DNA of 64,000 nucleotides from Streptomyces sp. NBC_01341 (GTDB lineage: Bacteria > Actinomycetota > Actinomycetes > Streptomycetales > Streptomycetaceae), in assembly GCF_035946055.1 (NCBI RefSeq), contig NZ_CP108364.1, positions 992,001 to 1,056,000 of the forward strand. The letters are read 5' to 3'. Positions 17,145 through 25,385 of the stretch are shown in pieces (position 1 is the stretch's first letter; the number at the start of each line of letters is the position of its first letter). The position numbers and the translations under genes were made by a program. The notes under the pieces are model-generated. The model ran no database searches, was not told the DNA's origin, and saw only the letters and a program-made list of their open reading frames with translations.

Positions 17145-18206
17145 ATGGACCTGCCGGTGATGCCTCCCGTGAAGCCGATGCTCGCCAAGTCCGTGTCCGC
17201 GATCCCCCCGGGCATGCAGTACGAGGCGAAGTGGGACGGCTTCCGCGCGATCGTGCACCGGGACGGTGACGAGGTGGTGATCGGCAGCCGGACGGGCAAG
17301 CCGCTCACCCGGTACTTCCCCGAAGTGGTCGCCGCCGTGCGGGAGAACCTGCCGCCCCGCTGCGTGATCGACGGCGAGATCGTCCTCCCGTGGGAGGGGC
17401 GTCTGGACTTCGACCGGCTGAGCGAACGCATCCATCCGGCCGATTCCCGGGTGCGGCTGCTGGCCGCGGAGACGCCGGCCGCCCTCGTCGTCTTCGACAT
17501 CCTCGCGCTGGACGACACGTCGCTGCTGCCCGCCCCGCAAACCGAACGCCGTACGGTCCTGGAAAGGGCGCTGGCCGGCGCGTCCGCACCGGTGTACCTC
17601 GCCCCGGCCACCACGGACCAGGCCCTCGCGCAGGACTGGTTCGAGCGCTACGAGGGCGCGGGGCTCGACGGTGTCGTCGCCAAACCGCTCGATCTGCCGT
17701 ACCGGCCCGACACCCGCGCCATGTACAAGATCAAGCACGAGCGGACCGCCGACTGCGTGGTGGCGGGCTACCGCTTCCACAAGAGCGGCCCGGTGGTCGG
17801 ATCGCTCCTGCTCGGCCTGTACGACGCCCAGGGCGCGCTGCAGCACGTGGGCGTGTGCGCCGCCTTCACGATGAAACGGCGCGCGGAGCTCCTGGAGGAG
17901 CTGGACCCGCTGCGCATCGACCCCGCCGCGCATCCCTGGTCGGCGTGGGCGGACGCGACGGCGCACGAGGGCTCGCGACTGCCCGGCGCACCCAGCCGCT
18001 GGTCCGGCAAGAAGGACCTGTCCTGGGTGGCGCTCAGCCCGGAGCGGGTCTGCGAGGTGGCGTACGACCACATGGAGGGCGACCGCTTCCGCCACACCAC
18101 CCAGTTCCGGCGGTGGCGGCCGGACCGCACGGCCACCGGCTGCACCTACGCGCAGTTGGAGGAAGTGGTGCGTTACGACCTGTCCGAGGTGCTCCGGCCG
18201 GGCTGA
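17145..18206 (+). CDS. ATP-dependent DNA ligase
   Basis: This 353-residue ATP-dependent ligase has the adenylation motif EAKWDGFR (Lys near 28), RTGKPLTRYFPE, IDGEIVLPWEG (motif III region), GLDGVVAKP (motif IV) and MYKIKHERTADCVVAGYR (motif V). The C-terminal OB-fold follows. It corresponds to LigC/LigD-ligase enzymes of actinobacterial end-joining. It diverges from the polymerase-domain gene with 76 bases between starts, so the polymerase and ligase functions are split into two genes. The stop converges with the lytic transglycosylase stop at a 4-base gap. No Ku gene is in this window. Confidence 0.92.
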   Translation: MDLPVMPPVKPMLAKSVSAIPPGMQYEAKWDGFRAIVHRDGDEVVIGSRTGKPLTRYFPEVVAAVRENLPPRCVIDGEIVLPWEGRLDFDRLSERIHPADSRVRLLAAETPAALVVFDILALDDTSLLPAPQTERRTVLERALAGASAPVYLAPATTDQALAQDWFERYEGAGLDGVVAKPLDLPYRPDTRAMYKIKHERTADCVVAGYRFHKSGPVVGSLLLGLYDAQGALQHVGVCAAFTMKRRAELLEELDPLRIDPAAHPWSAWADATAHEGSRLPGAPSRWSGKKDLSWVALSPERVCEVAYDHMEGDRFRHTTQFRRWRPDRTATGCTYAQLEEVVRYDLSEVLRPG

Positions 18207-18210
18207 TCCC

Positions 18211-19449
18211 TCAGAGGGCGGGGGTGGTGCACGGGTCGTCCTCCGGCCCGCCCGTGGGTGAGCTGCTGGGCGAGGGGCCGGGACCGTCTGGGTCCGTGGG
18301 GCACTCCGGAGGAGTGGTGCCGGGGTCCGGGTCCGGTGAGGTCGTCGGGTCGGGTGAGGTCGTCGGCTCCGGTGACGTCGTGGGGTCGGGCGACGTGGTG
18401 GGGTCCGGCGTGGGCGTGGGGTCCGGCGTGGCCGGATCGGTCGGATCGGCGGTGCCGGTCGGGTCCGGGCCCGGACCGGTCGGGCTCGGGGGGCCGGAGG
18501 GCCCGGTGGTGGGCGAGGCGGAGGGGCTCGGTGAGCCCGTCGGCTGCGGGCCGACGACGATGCGGCCTCCGCCCTTGCCGGGGGCGCCGGGGCCGCCGAC
18601 CGGGGCCTGGGGCGCGTGCGGGCCACCCGCGCCGGGACTCCTCGGGACCACTCCCCTGCCGTCGGCCACCCTGTGGACGCCCTTGCGGTAGTACTCCAGC
18701 CACGACAGCACCGTCCGCAGATAGGTCTCCGAGTGGTTGTAGCTGAGCACCGCCCGGTCCAGGTCCGCCCGGACGGACAGGTTCCGCGTGCCTGCGCAGA
18801 GGTAGTGGCCGGCCGCGAGGGAGGCGTCGACGACATTGCCCGGGTCCTTGCGTCCGTCGCCGTTCCCGTCCGCGCCCCAGTGCGCCCACGTCGAGGGGAT
18901 GAACTGCATCGGCCCGACGGCTCTGTCGTACGTCGCGTCGCCGTCGTGGGCTCCGCCGTCGGTGTCGGGGATGTGGGCGAAACCCGCGCCGTTGAGGACC
19001 GGGCCGAGGATGGGTGTGAGCGTCGTGCCCGCAGCGTCCACCCGTCCCCCGCTCGCGTGGCCCGACTCGACCTTGCCGATCGCCGCGAGCAGCTGCCACG
19101 GCAGGCGGCAGCCCGGATCGGTGCGGGCGAGCGAGCGTTCGGCGTTGCGGTAGGCGGCCAGGACGGTGGCGGGGATACCCGATTCGGCCCAGGACCGCAC
19201 GACGGCCGGGGAGCCCGGCTCGCGGCCGGCCCTGGGGGGTTCCGGTGACGTCAGGGGCGGAAGCTCCGTGTGGTAGCTGTCGTCGTTCGGCACTTCGGTC
19301 CAGACGACCTCGTCCGTCGCGGCCGTCGTCTCCGTGCTGTCCGCGCCCGCGGCGATTCCGGGCGCCTGCGACGCCGTCAGCGCCGCCATGGCGGCCACCG
19401 CGGTGGCGGTGCCGCCGAGTCCGCGGCGCATCTTTCCGTTGAACCTCAC
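18211..19449 (-). CDS. Secreted lytic transglycosylase with Pro/Thr/Ser-rich tail
   Basis: The GTG at 19449 is preceded by an excellent GGAGGAGAGGAG site and gives 412 residues. A signal peptide (GLGGTATAVAAMAALTASQA) leads to an SLT-type transglycosylase domain (about 75-265): LPWQLLAAIGKVESGHASGG with the catalytic Glu, VGPMQFIPSTWAHWG and VLSYNHSETYL. The tail (about 290-412) is low complexity with repeats of PDPTTS. It cleaves peptidoglycan outside the membrane. It lies 21 bases downstream of the last mce-associated gene on the same strand and is probably the final gene of the mce operon. Confidence 0.9.
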   Translation of the reverse strand: MRFNGKMRRGLGGTATAVAAMAALTASQAPGIAAGADSTETTAATDEVVWTEVPNDDSYHTELPPLTSPEPPRAGREPGSPAVVRSWAESGIPATVLAAYRNAERSLARTDPGCRLPWQLLAAIGKVESGHASGGRVDAAGTTLTPILGPVLNGAGFAHIPDTDGGAHDGDATYDRAVGPMQFIPSTWAHWGADGNGDGRKDPGNVVDASLAAGHYLCAGTRNLSVRADLDRAVLSYNHSETYLRTVLSWLEYYRKGVHRVADGRGVVPRSPGAGGPHAPQAPVGGPGAPGKGGGRIVVGPQPTGSPSPSASPTTGPSGPPSPTGPGPDPTGTADPTDPATPDPTPTPDPTTSPDPTTSPEPTTSPDPTTSPDPDPGTTPPECPTDPDGPGPSPSSSPTGGPEDDPCTTPAL

Positions 19450-19469
19450 GCGTGCTCCTCTCCTCCGGG

Positions 19470-20207
19470 TCACCGGGTGAACGTGTCGATGGCCGAGATG
19501 CGCCAGGCGCCGTCCCGCAGGACGGCGTCCACGGCGAACATGGCGGCCGCGTAGGTCGTCTCCTCCTCCTTGCCGGTACGCGTGTTGCTCTGGTCGGCGA
19601 ACACCAGCAGCCTCGCCCGGTCGCCGTCGAGTACTTCGACCCCGCTCCCGGTGACGGTCGTGGTGAGCACGAGCTTCTGCTTCGGCGCCTGGGCCCGTAC
19701 CTCCGCGAGCATGTCCCGGTGCTGCTGGACCGCCTTGCCGACGAGGTACGTGCGGGCAGCGCGGTCGGACTTCCCGGGTGAGGCGTAGTCGTACGAGAAG
19801 ACGGCTCCGACCGCCTCCGTGATCCGGCCCTTGACCTCGCTGGTGCGGGCGATGTCGGTGAGGGCGGTGTTCTGCCGGGCGGGTTCGTCGCGCAGGTCGG
19901 CGGCGGTGCTGAACGCCCAGACGGCGAAGGCCCCGAGGAGGACGGTCGCGGCGCATAGCAGGGCGGGGAGCGGGATGCGCAGGCGTGGCAGCCGCCCGCG
20001 CGGTGGTCCGTCCCCCGCGGGCTTCTCCTCGGCGGCAGCCCCGTCGCGGGACGGTGGTTCAGGGGTGTTCCCGGCCTGCGCCGGTTCCTGCCGGCTCTCG
20101 TCGCGGCCAGGTTCGTCGGCCGGAGCAGCCGAAGTACGCGGCGGCGTCGCGGTCGCGGCGACGGCCAGGCGGCGGCGCCGGTTGACGAGGTGACGGGTCG
20201 TCGACAT
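19470..20207 (-). CDS. Mce-associated membrane protein (type A, copy 2)
   Basis: This 245-residue protein has a long disordered, charged and proline-rich N-terminus (1-75), one transmembrane helix (about 76-97, LLCAATVLLGAFAVWAF) and an extracytoplasmic alpha/beta domain. That domain contains LTDIARTSEVKGRITEAVGAVFSYDY and ends RDGAWRISAIDTFTR. It resembles the Mas/VirB8-like domain of Mce-associated proteins, thought to stabilise Mce complexes. It is a clear paralogue of the protein at 20781-21362, sharing HALTD/TALTD, GxVFSY, LLVF and W-R-I endings. It starts 28 bases after the neighbouring type-B gene. Confidence 0.78.
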   Translation of the reverse strand: MSTTRHLVNRRRRLAVAATATPPRTSAAPADEPGRDESRQEPAQAGNTPEPPSRDGAAAEEKPAGDGPPRGRLPRLRIPLPALLCAATVLLGAFAVWAFSTAADLRDEPARQNTALTDIARTSEVKGRITEAVGAVFSYDYASPGKSDRAARTYLVGKAVQQHRDMLAEVRAQAPKQKLVLTTTVTGSGVEVLDGDRARLLVFADQSNTRTGKEEETTYAAAMFAVDAVLRDGAWRISAIDTFTR

Positions 20208-20235
20208 GTGCGGTGGTCCTCTCGAAGGGGGCGGG

Positions 20236-20766
20236 TCAGCCGGCCGTGCTGCCGACGGGCGCCTGGCCGAGGGCGCTGAGCTTCCAGCCCGCGGAGGTGC
20301 GGGTGAGCTGCCCGAGCATGCGGCTCTCCTTCACCGCCGGCTTGCCCTCGGGCGCGGTCACCGTGACCCGGAGTGCCACCATCACCGCGGCCTTGCCGGC
20401 CCGGTCGTCGAGCTCCGTCACGGCTCCGGACAGGATCTTCGCGGTGCTGACCGTCTTCGCCGCCTCGATCTGCTCGACGAACGCGTCCCGGCCGTCGACG
20501 AGTTGTCTGTGCAGATCGCCGGTGGTCGAGTCCTCCCAGCTGTCGAGCCCCTCGTCCAGCTCGGCGTGGTCGAGCGTGTTCATGTTCTGCACGGCCTGCT
20601 CCCCCGCCGCCAGCGCGTCGTCGCGGGCCTGCGCGTAGGCCGCCGAGTCGTCGTGCGCGGCTTCGTAGCGGGACCAGCCGCCCCAGCCCGCGACGCAGGC
20701 CGCCGCGATCGTCAGCGCGACCGCCGCCGCCGTCAGGGGGTTCCCCGTCGTCCGTACCCGTGCCAT
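20236..20766 (-). CDS. Mce-associated membrane protein (type B, copy 2)
   Basis: This 176-residue protein has one N-terminal helix (about 10-31) and an extracytoplasmic domain. It is paralogous to the protein at 21359-21880: both share AYAxxRDxALAxG, the LDDRAGxAA strand, and the ending GWKxxALxxxPVGS. Mce-associated proteins are predicted to sit next to the Mce lipid-transport tunnel. It is 14 bases from the preceding type-A gene, in the same operon. Together with its neighbour it forms the second copy of a B-A pair. Confidence 0.78.
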   Translation of the reverse strand: MARVRTTGNPLTAAAVALTIAAACVAGWGGWSRYEAAHDDSAAYAQARDDALAAGEQAVQNMNTLDHAELDEGLDSWEDSTTGDLHRQLVDGRDAFVEQIEAAKTVSTAKILSGAVTELDDRAGKAAVMVALRVTVTAPEGKPAVKESRMLGQLTRTSAGWKLSALGQAPVGSTAG

Positions 20767-20780
20767 CGGTGCCTCTCCCC

Positions 20781-21362
20781 TTACCTCGACGTGATGTCGA
20801 CGATCCGCCAGTGGCCGCCCCGCAGTTCCGCGGTGACGGACAGCTGGGCCGCCGCCGTGGTGGCCGCCTTGCCCTCGCGCTCGTAGACCTGGTCGAGGAA
20901 CACGAGCAGGTGGGCGCTGCCGCCGCTGAGCCGGGTGACCCCGGCGCGTACGACCTGGCTGGTGAGCGTCAGTCTCTGGGCCGCCGCCTGCTTCTCGACC
21001 TGGCCGAACAGGGCGGCGTACTGCTGGAGTGCCTTGCCGCCGAGCAGCTGCTTCGCCGACTCCTTGGTGGCGGCGGTGGCCTGGGGGCTGTACGAGAAGA
21101 CCTTGCCCAGCGCGCTGCTCACGTCGCCCACGACCCGGGTGGTCGCGGCGGTGTCCGTCAGCGCGTGGTTGGAGGTGGCCGGGGTGTCGCGCAGCTGGCG
21201 CCCCTGGGCGAACAGGGTGCCGCCCGTCGCCAGCAACGCGACGGCGAGGACGGCGGCGAGTGCGCGGGGCCATCGCCGCGGGCGCGGAGGGGCCGGCGGC
21301 CCGGGTTCCGTCACGGGGCCGGTCTCCGGCAGGATCGCCGTCGTGCCCGCGCTCTGCTTCAT
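20781..21362 (-). CDS. Mce-associated membrane protein (type A, copy 1)
   Basis: This 193-residue protein has a short proline-rich cytoplasmic N-terminus, a transmembrane helix (about 31-52, ALAAVLAVALLATGGTLFAQ) and an extracytoplasmic domain with HALTDTAATTRVVGDVSSALGKVFSY, and VTAELRGGHWRIVDITSR at the end. It overlaps the upstream type-B gene by 4 bases (ATGA), showing tight coupling. It is predicted to be an accessory subunit of the Mce complex. It lacks the long disordered N-terminus of its paralogue at 19470-20207. Confidence 0.8.
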   Translation of the reverse strand: MKQSAGTTAILPETGPVTEPGPPAPPRPRRWPRALAAVLAVALLATGGTLFAQGRQLRDTPATSNHALTDTAATTRVVGDVSSALGKVFSYSPQATAATKESAKQLLGGKALQQYAALFGQVEKQAAAQRLTLTSQVVRAGVTRLSGGSAHLLVFLDQVYEREGKAATTAAAQLSVTAELRGGHWRIVDITSR

Positions 21363-21880
21363 GAGCCGCTCCCGACCGGTAGTGCTTCGAGTGCCTTGAC
21401 CTTCCAGCCCTGACCGGTCCGCGCGAGGGTCGCCTCGAAGCGCTTGCGCTCGGTTCCGCCCTTGCCGGTGCGCGGGGTGATCTCGACGTCCACCGTCGCG
21501 ATGAGCGCCGCGGTGCCGGCCCGGTCGTCGAGCACGGTGAGCGCGGCGTCGGTGACCTTGCCGCGTGCGGTGGCGCCGGACTGGGTGAGTTCGGCCGCGT
21601 CCTTCTTCCGGGAGCTCTCCAGCCGGTCGTGCAGCGGCCCGGTGGAGGATCCGAGCCATGCCGTGAGCCCGGATTCCACGCCGTCGGTGCTCCCACCGTC
21701 CATGCTGGTCAGCCTGGCCAGGTGCCGCTTGCCGTCGGCGAGCGCGGCGTCGCGGTCCTTCGCGTATGCCAGCGTGTCGTCGCCGCGCGCCTGGGCGTAC
21801 GACCACGCGCCGAGGGCGCAGACCAGTGCGGCGGCGAGCAGCGCCGCCCAGCCGAGCCCGGCTCGCGTACGGTCGCTCAT
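21359..21880 (-). CDS. Mce-associated membrane protein (type B, copy 1)
   Basis: This 173-residue protein has one transmembrane helix near the N-terminus (about 9-31, LGWAALLAAALVCALGAWSY), a helical segment rich in charged residues (DRDAALADGKRHLARL) and a small beta domain ending TGQGWKVKALEALPVGS. It directly follows mceF, overlapping its stop codon by 4 bases. This is the usual position of Mce-associated genes in actinobacterial mce operons. The domain is Mas/NTF2-like by eye. Confidence 0.8.
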   Translation of the reverse strand: MSDRTRAGLGWAALLAAALVCALGAWSYAQARGDDTLAYAKDRDAALADGKRHLARLTSMDGGSTDGVESGLTAWLGSSTGPLHDRLESSRKKDAAELTQSGATARGKVTDAALTVLDDRAGTAALIATVDVEITPRTGKGGTERKRFEATLARTGQGWKVKALEALPVGSGS

Positions 21881-23106
21881 GCGCCGCCTCCCAGGCCGAG
21901 CAGGCCGGCCATGCCTTCGGCCGCGCGCGGGGTGCCGGTGGCGGCACCGAGGGCTCCGGGGAGGGTCGAGCCGGGTACGGCCGGTTCGGGGACGGGCCCG
22001 CCGTCCGGGGCGTTCGCGCTGCCGCGCACGTTGATCCCGCTGCCGGGCGTGGAGGCGCACCGGGCCTTGGTGTTGGCGGCGGGCGCGGGCGAGAGGTCGG
22101 TGCCCTCACGGTAGGTGGTACCGCCGTATCCGGAGGTGCAGGGCAGCGGTTCGAAGAAGGTGACGGACATCCCGAACCTGGCGCCGTCCCCGTCGATGGC
22201 ACTGGAACCGGCCGCCGCGACGGCGGGCACCTTCACCAGGAGTTCCTCGAGTCCGCGCTGCCGGGTCACGGCGACCTCGGAGGTGGTGAGGAGGTTCGCG
22301 ACGACCACCCCGAACTCGGGGTCGAGGTCCCGCAGCAGCCCGCTGATCTGCTCGGTGGCTCCGGGTGCCGCGGCGATGAGCCGGCGGAGATCTGTGTCGG
22401 AGCCCTTGAGTTCGGCGGCGAGTTCCTTCGCTCCGGAGGCGAACCCCTTGAGCGCCTCGCCCTGTTCGGACTGGGTACGCAGCACGGTCTCGCCGTCGGC
22501 CATCAGCTTCGTGGTGGTGGGCAGGGCCTCGTCGGCCGCCTCGACGAACTCGCCACTGGTGTCGAGCAGGACCTGGAGGTCGTCGCCCCGCCCCTCGAAG
22601 GCCGCGCCGAACTCTTCCACGACCGTGCGCAGGGCCTCGGTGTCGACGGAGGCCGTCAGATCGTTGACGCTGGTGAGGACGTCGGTGACGGGGGCGGGGA
22701 TGGTCGTGTCGGCCTGGTCGATGACGGAGCCGTTCCCGAGGAACGGGCCGTCCGCGCGGGTGGGCCGCAGGTCGATGTACTGCTCGCCGACCGCGGAGAG
22801 GTTGGCGACGACGGCGTGGAGGCTGTCGGGGATGGGAGGCGCGTCGTTCTCGATGCGCAGTTCCGCCTCTACCCCGTCGTCGGTGAGCTCGATGGGCCCG
22901 ACCCTGCCGACGGACACCCCCCGGTAGCTGACGTCGGAGTGGGTGTACAGGCCGCCCGTCTGCGGGAGTTGCACCGTGACGGTGTAGTAGCCGCGCAGGC
23001 CGATGTAGTGGCCGAGGTCGGCGTACCGCGCACCGAGGTAGCCGAGGACGAGTACGGCGATGAGGAGGAAGGCCACGTTCTTGAGGCGGACGGCTGTGGT
23101 GATCAT
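21877..23106 (-). CDS. mceF: MCE family protein, MceF position
   Basis: This 409-residue Mce subunit has an N-terminal membrane anchor (about 10-27) and a single MCE/MlaD domain (about 38-120): YTVTVQLPQTGGLYTHSDVSYRG, VGRVGPIELTDDGVEAELRI and AVGEQYIDLRP. A long helical region to about 310 forms the transport needle. The C-terminus is Pro/Gly/Ala-rich with two cysteines (LPCTSGYGG, ARCASTPGS). Six such proteins form a heterohexameric tube that moves lipids from the envelope to the YrbE permease. It overlaps mceE (TGATG) and the first Mce-associated gene. Confidence 0.9.
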   Translation of the reverse strand: MITTAVRLKNVAFLLIAVLVLGYLGARYADLGHYIGLRGYYTVTVQLPQTGGLYTHSDVSYRGVSVGRVGPIELTDDGVEAELRIENDAPPIPDSLHAVVANLSAVGEQYIDLRPTRADGPFLGNGSVIDQADTTIPAPVTDVLTSVNDLTASVDTEALRTVVEEFGAAFEGRGDDLQVLLDTSGEFVEAADEALPTTTKLMADGETVLRTQSEQGEALKGFASGAKELAAELKGSDTDLRRLIAAAPGATEQISGLLRDLDPEFGVVVANLLTTSEVAVTRQRGLEELLVKVPAVAAAGSSAIDGDGARFGMSVTFFEPLPCTSGYGGTTYREGTDLSPAPAANTKARCASTPGSGINVRGSANAPDGGPVPEPAVPGSTLPGALGAATGTPRAAEGMAGLLGLGGGA

Positions 23107-24257
23107 CAGCGGGTGCCTTCCGTTCCGGGTGCCGTGACCGAGGGCAGCGGGAGGGGCAGCGCCGCACCCGCTCCCGTGCGGGTGCCGGACGCCGCCGGTG
23201 TGGTGTCCGGCGTGAGCGCCGGAATGATCTGGGTGCCGGGCACGGCCGTCACGTCGAGGTAGACGTTGAGGTAGTCGCCCTTCACCCCGCGCAGCACCTC
23301 GTCGGTGAACGGGTAGGTGAGCAGCACCTGGAGGGAGTCCGGCAGGTCGTCCCCCGAGTCGGCGAGTGCGGTGAGCGTGGGTGCGATGGCCTCCAGGTCG
23401 GCGATCATGTCCGCCTTGCTCTTGTTGATCGTGTCGACGGCGACGGTGGACAGGGAGTCGAGCGAGCGCAGCATGGTGAGGAGGGAGCCGCGCTGCTTCT
23501 CCAGGACCTTCATGCCGGGGGTGAGCCCCGTGAGGACCGTGCCGACGTCCTGCTTGCGGGTGGCGAGCGTGGCGGAGAGCCGGTTCACGCCGTCGAGTGC
23601 CTGGGTGATGTCCGCCTTGTGGTCGTCCAGATTGGTGACGAGCGTGTCGACGCGCTTCAGCATGGAGCGGATCTGGGGTTCCTGGCCCGCGAGCGCCTTG
23701 TTGAGCTCGGTGGTGATGGTCTTGAGCTGGCTGACCCCGCCGCCGTTGAGGAGCATCGAAAGGGCTCCGAAGACCTCTTCGACCTCGGGGTTGCGGTTCG
23801 TGCGGGAGAGCGGGATCCGGTCGCCGTCCGCCAGTGCGCCGCGGGCGGTGCCGGCGCTCGGCGGTGAGAGCTGGACGAACTTCTCGCCGAGGAGGCTGGA
23901 CTGTTCGAGGTGGGCGTACGCGTTGGCGGGCAGGTCGATCGTGCCGTTGACGCGCATGGTGACCTTCGCGGTCCAGCCCCCGGGCGTGAGCGCGATCCTG
24001 GTGACCCGTCCGACGGCGACGTCGTTGACCTTGACGGACGACTGCGGGGCGAGGCTGAGTACGTCGCCGAACTCGGCGGTGATCTCGTACGGGTGGTCAC
24101 CCAGGTCGGCGCCGCCCGGCAGCGTCACCTGGTCGATGCCCGTGAGGGACGGCAGGCCCACACCCGTCGCGACGAGGGTGAGGCCGACTCCGGCGGCGAC
24201 CAGGGCGGCCAGGCCCGCGAGCGCGCGGTTGCCGGGTCTGCGCGGAGCGCGGCTCAT
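23106..24257 (-). CDS. mceE: MCE family protein, MceE position
   Basis: This 383-residue protein has an N-terminal hydrophobic segment (about 12-32) and an MCE domain (about 55-145; YEITAEFGDVLSLAPQSSVKV, VAVGRVTRIAL, LLGEKFVQLSPPS). A coiled-coil-rich helical region with evenly spaced LxT/LxxL residues extends to about 330. Mycobacterial MceE members are lipoproteins, but this protein has no cysteine near the hydrophobic segment and so appears to be membrane-anchored instead. It sits fifth in the mceA-F order, overlapping mceD by 4 bases. Confidence 0.88.
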   Translation of the reverse strand: MSRAPRRPGNRALAGLAALVAAGVGLTLVATGVGLPSLTGIDQVTLPGGADLGDHPYEITAEFGDVLSLAPQSSVKVNDVAVGRVTRIALTPGGWTAKVTMRVNGTIDLPANAYAHLEQSSLLGEKFVQLSPPSAGTARGALADGDRIPLSRTNRNPEVEEVFGALSMLLNGGGVSQLKTITTELNKALAGQEPQIRSMLKRVDTLVTNLDDHKADITQALDGVNRLSATLATRKQDVGTVLTGLTPGMKVLEKQRGSLLTMLRSLDSLSTVAVDTINKSKADMIADLEAIAPTLTALADSGDDLPDSLQVLLTYPFTDEVLRGVKGDYLNVYLDVTAVPGTQIIPALTPDTTPAASGTRTGAGAALPLPLPSVTAPGTEGTR

Positions 24258-25384
24258 CGGGTCGCCTCCTTCTTGTTCTCCTGCGTCCCGGTCTTGTCCG
24301 GGGTGCCGTAGACGGTGCCTACGGCCGGCAGCGGCAGCGCGGGCAGCTTCTTCTGACGGGCCGAGTCCACCGGTGCGAGCCCTGCCGGGCCCGCTCTCCC
24401 CGTTCCGGGTCCGGTGAGGGGTCCGCCCATCGACAGTTCGTTGAGGTTGGTGCGCCCGTTCAGGGTCCGGTTCGCCGGGTCGTAGGCGTTGAGCACGTTG
24501 CCCGCGGCGAGCGGCAGTGTGTCCAGGGACTCGGCGAGCGAGGCGCGCTGGTCGACCAGGGTCTGGGTGAGGGGCACCAGGAGGTCCACGTTCTCCTTGA
24601 GGGCCCCTCGGTTCCTCTGGATGAAGCCCTTGACCTGGCCGAGCGCCTTGCCCAGTTCCTTGAGTGCCGCGCCGAGGTTCTTCCTGTCGTCGGCGAGGAA
24701 GCCGGTGACGGAGTTCAACTGCTGCTCGGCGGCCCGTACGTTGCCGTCGTTGTCCTTCAGCATCGTGGTGAACGTCTGCAGGTAGGACAGCGTGTCGAAG
24801 AGGTTGCCGCTGCTCTTGTCGAGGGTCTTCGTGGCCTTGCCGAACTGCTCGATGGAGTCGCCGATGGCCTTTCCGTTGCCGTCCAGGTTCCTGGCCCCGG
24901 TGTCGAGGAGTTCGGCGAGCGCCCCGTCCGTGTTCGCCCCGTCGGGGCCGAGCGCGGTGGAGAGTTCGGTGATGGACGCGTAGAGCTGGTCGACCTCGAT
25001 GGGCGTGGCGTTGTCCGCCGCGGGCAGCACGGCGTCGTCCTTCAGCAGCGCTCCCCCGCTGTACGCCGGGGCGAGCTGTACGTACCGGTCGGCGACCAGG
25101 CTCGGGGCGACGACCACCGCGTGTGCTTCCTCGGGCACCTTGACGCCCTTGTCGAGCCGCAGGGTGACCCGGACCTCCCGGCCGTGCGGTTCCACGGACT
25201 CGACGGTGCCGACCCTCACACCGAGGATCCGCAGGTCCGATCCGGCGTAGACGCCAGTGGCCTGGTCGAAGTAGGCGGTGATGGTCGTCTTCCCCTGGTC
25301 GTCCATCGCCATCACCCCGGAGGTGGCGGCCACGGCCACGACGGCGAGTCCGGCCGCGATGCCGGTGACGCGTGTGCGTCTCAT
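24254..25384 (-). CDS. mceD: MCE family protein, MceD position
   Basis: This 376-residue protein has a membrane anchor (about 7-26), an MCE domain (about 34-115; TITAYFDQATGVYAGSDLRI, LGVRVGTVESVEPHG, LVADRYVQLAPAYSGG) and a long helical part rich in Leu heptads to about 320. The C-terminus is basic and polar (ENKKEATR). It is fourth in the mceA-F order. One base separates it from mceC and it overlaps mceE, so translation is coupled. It is a subunit of the extracytoplasmic lipid tunnel. Confidence 0.9.
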   Translation of the reverse strand: MRRTRVTGIAAGLAVVAVAATSGVMAMDDQGKTTITAYFDQATGVYAGSDLRILGVRVGTVESVEPHGREVRVTLRLDKGVKVPEEAHAVVVAPSLVADRYVQLAPAYSGGALLKDDAVLPAADNATPIEVDQLYASITELSTALGPDGANTDGALAELLDTGARNLDGNGKAIGDSIEQFGKATKTLDKSSGNLFDTLSYLQTFTTMLKDNDGNVRAAEQQLNSVTGFLADDRKNLGAALKELGKALGQVKGFIQRNRGALKENVDLLVPLTQTLVDQRASLAESLDTLPLAAGNVLNAYDPANRTLNGRTNLNELSMGGPLTGPGTGRAGPAGLAPVDSARQKKLPALPLPAVGTVYGTPDKTGTQENKKEATR

Positions 25385-25385
25385 G

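Noticed and set aside
18290..18440. Short near-identical repeats that could suggest a CRISPR or satellite
   Set aside because: They encode the PDPTTS repeats of the lytic transglycosylase tail and are in frame with that gene. There are no unique spacers.
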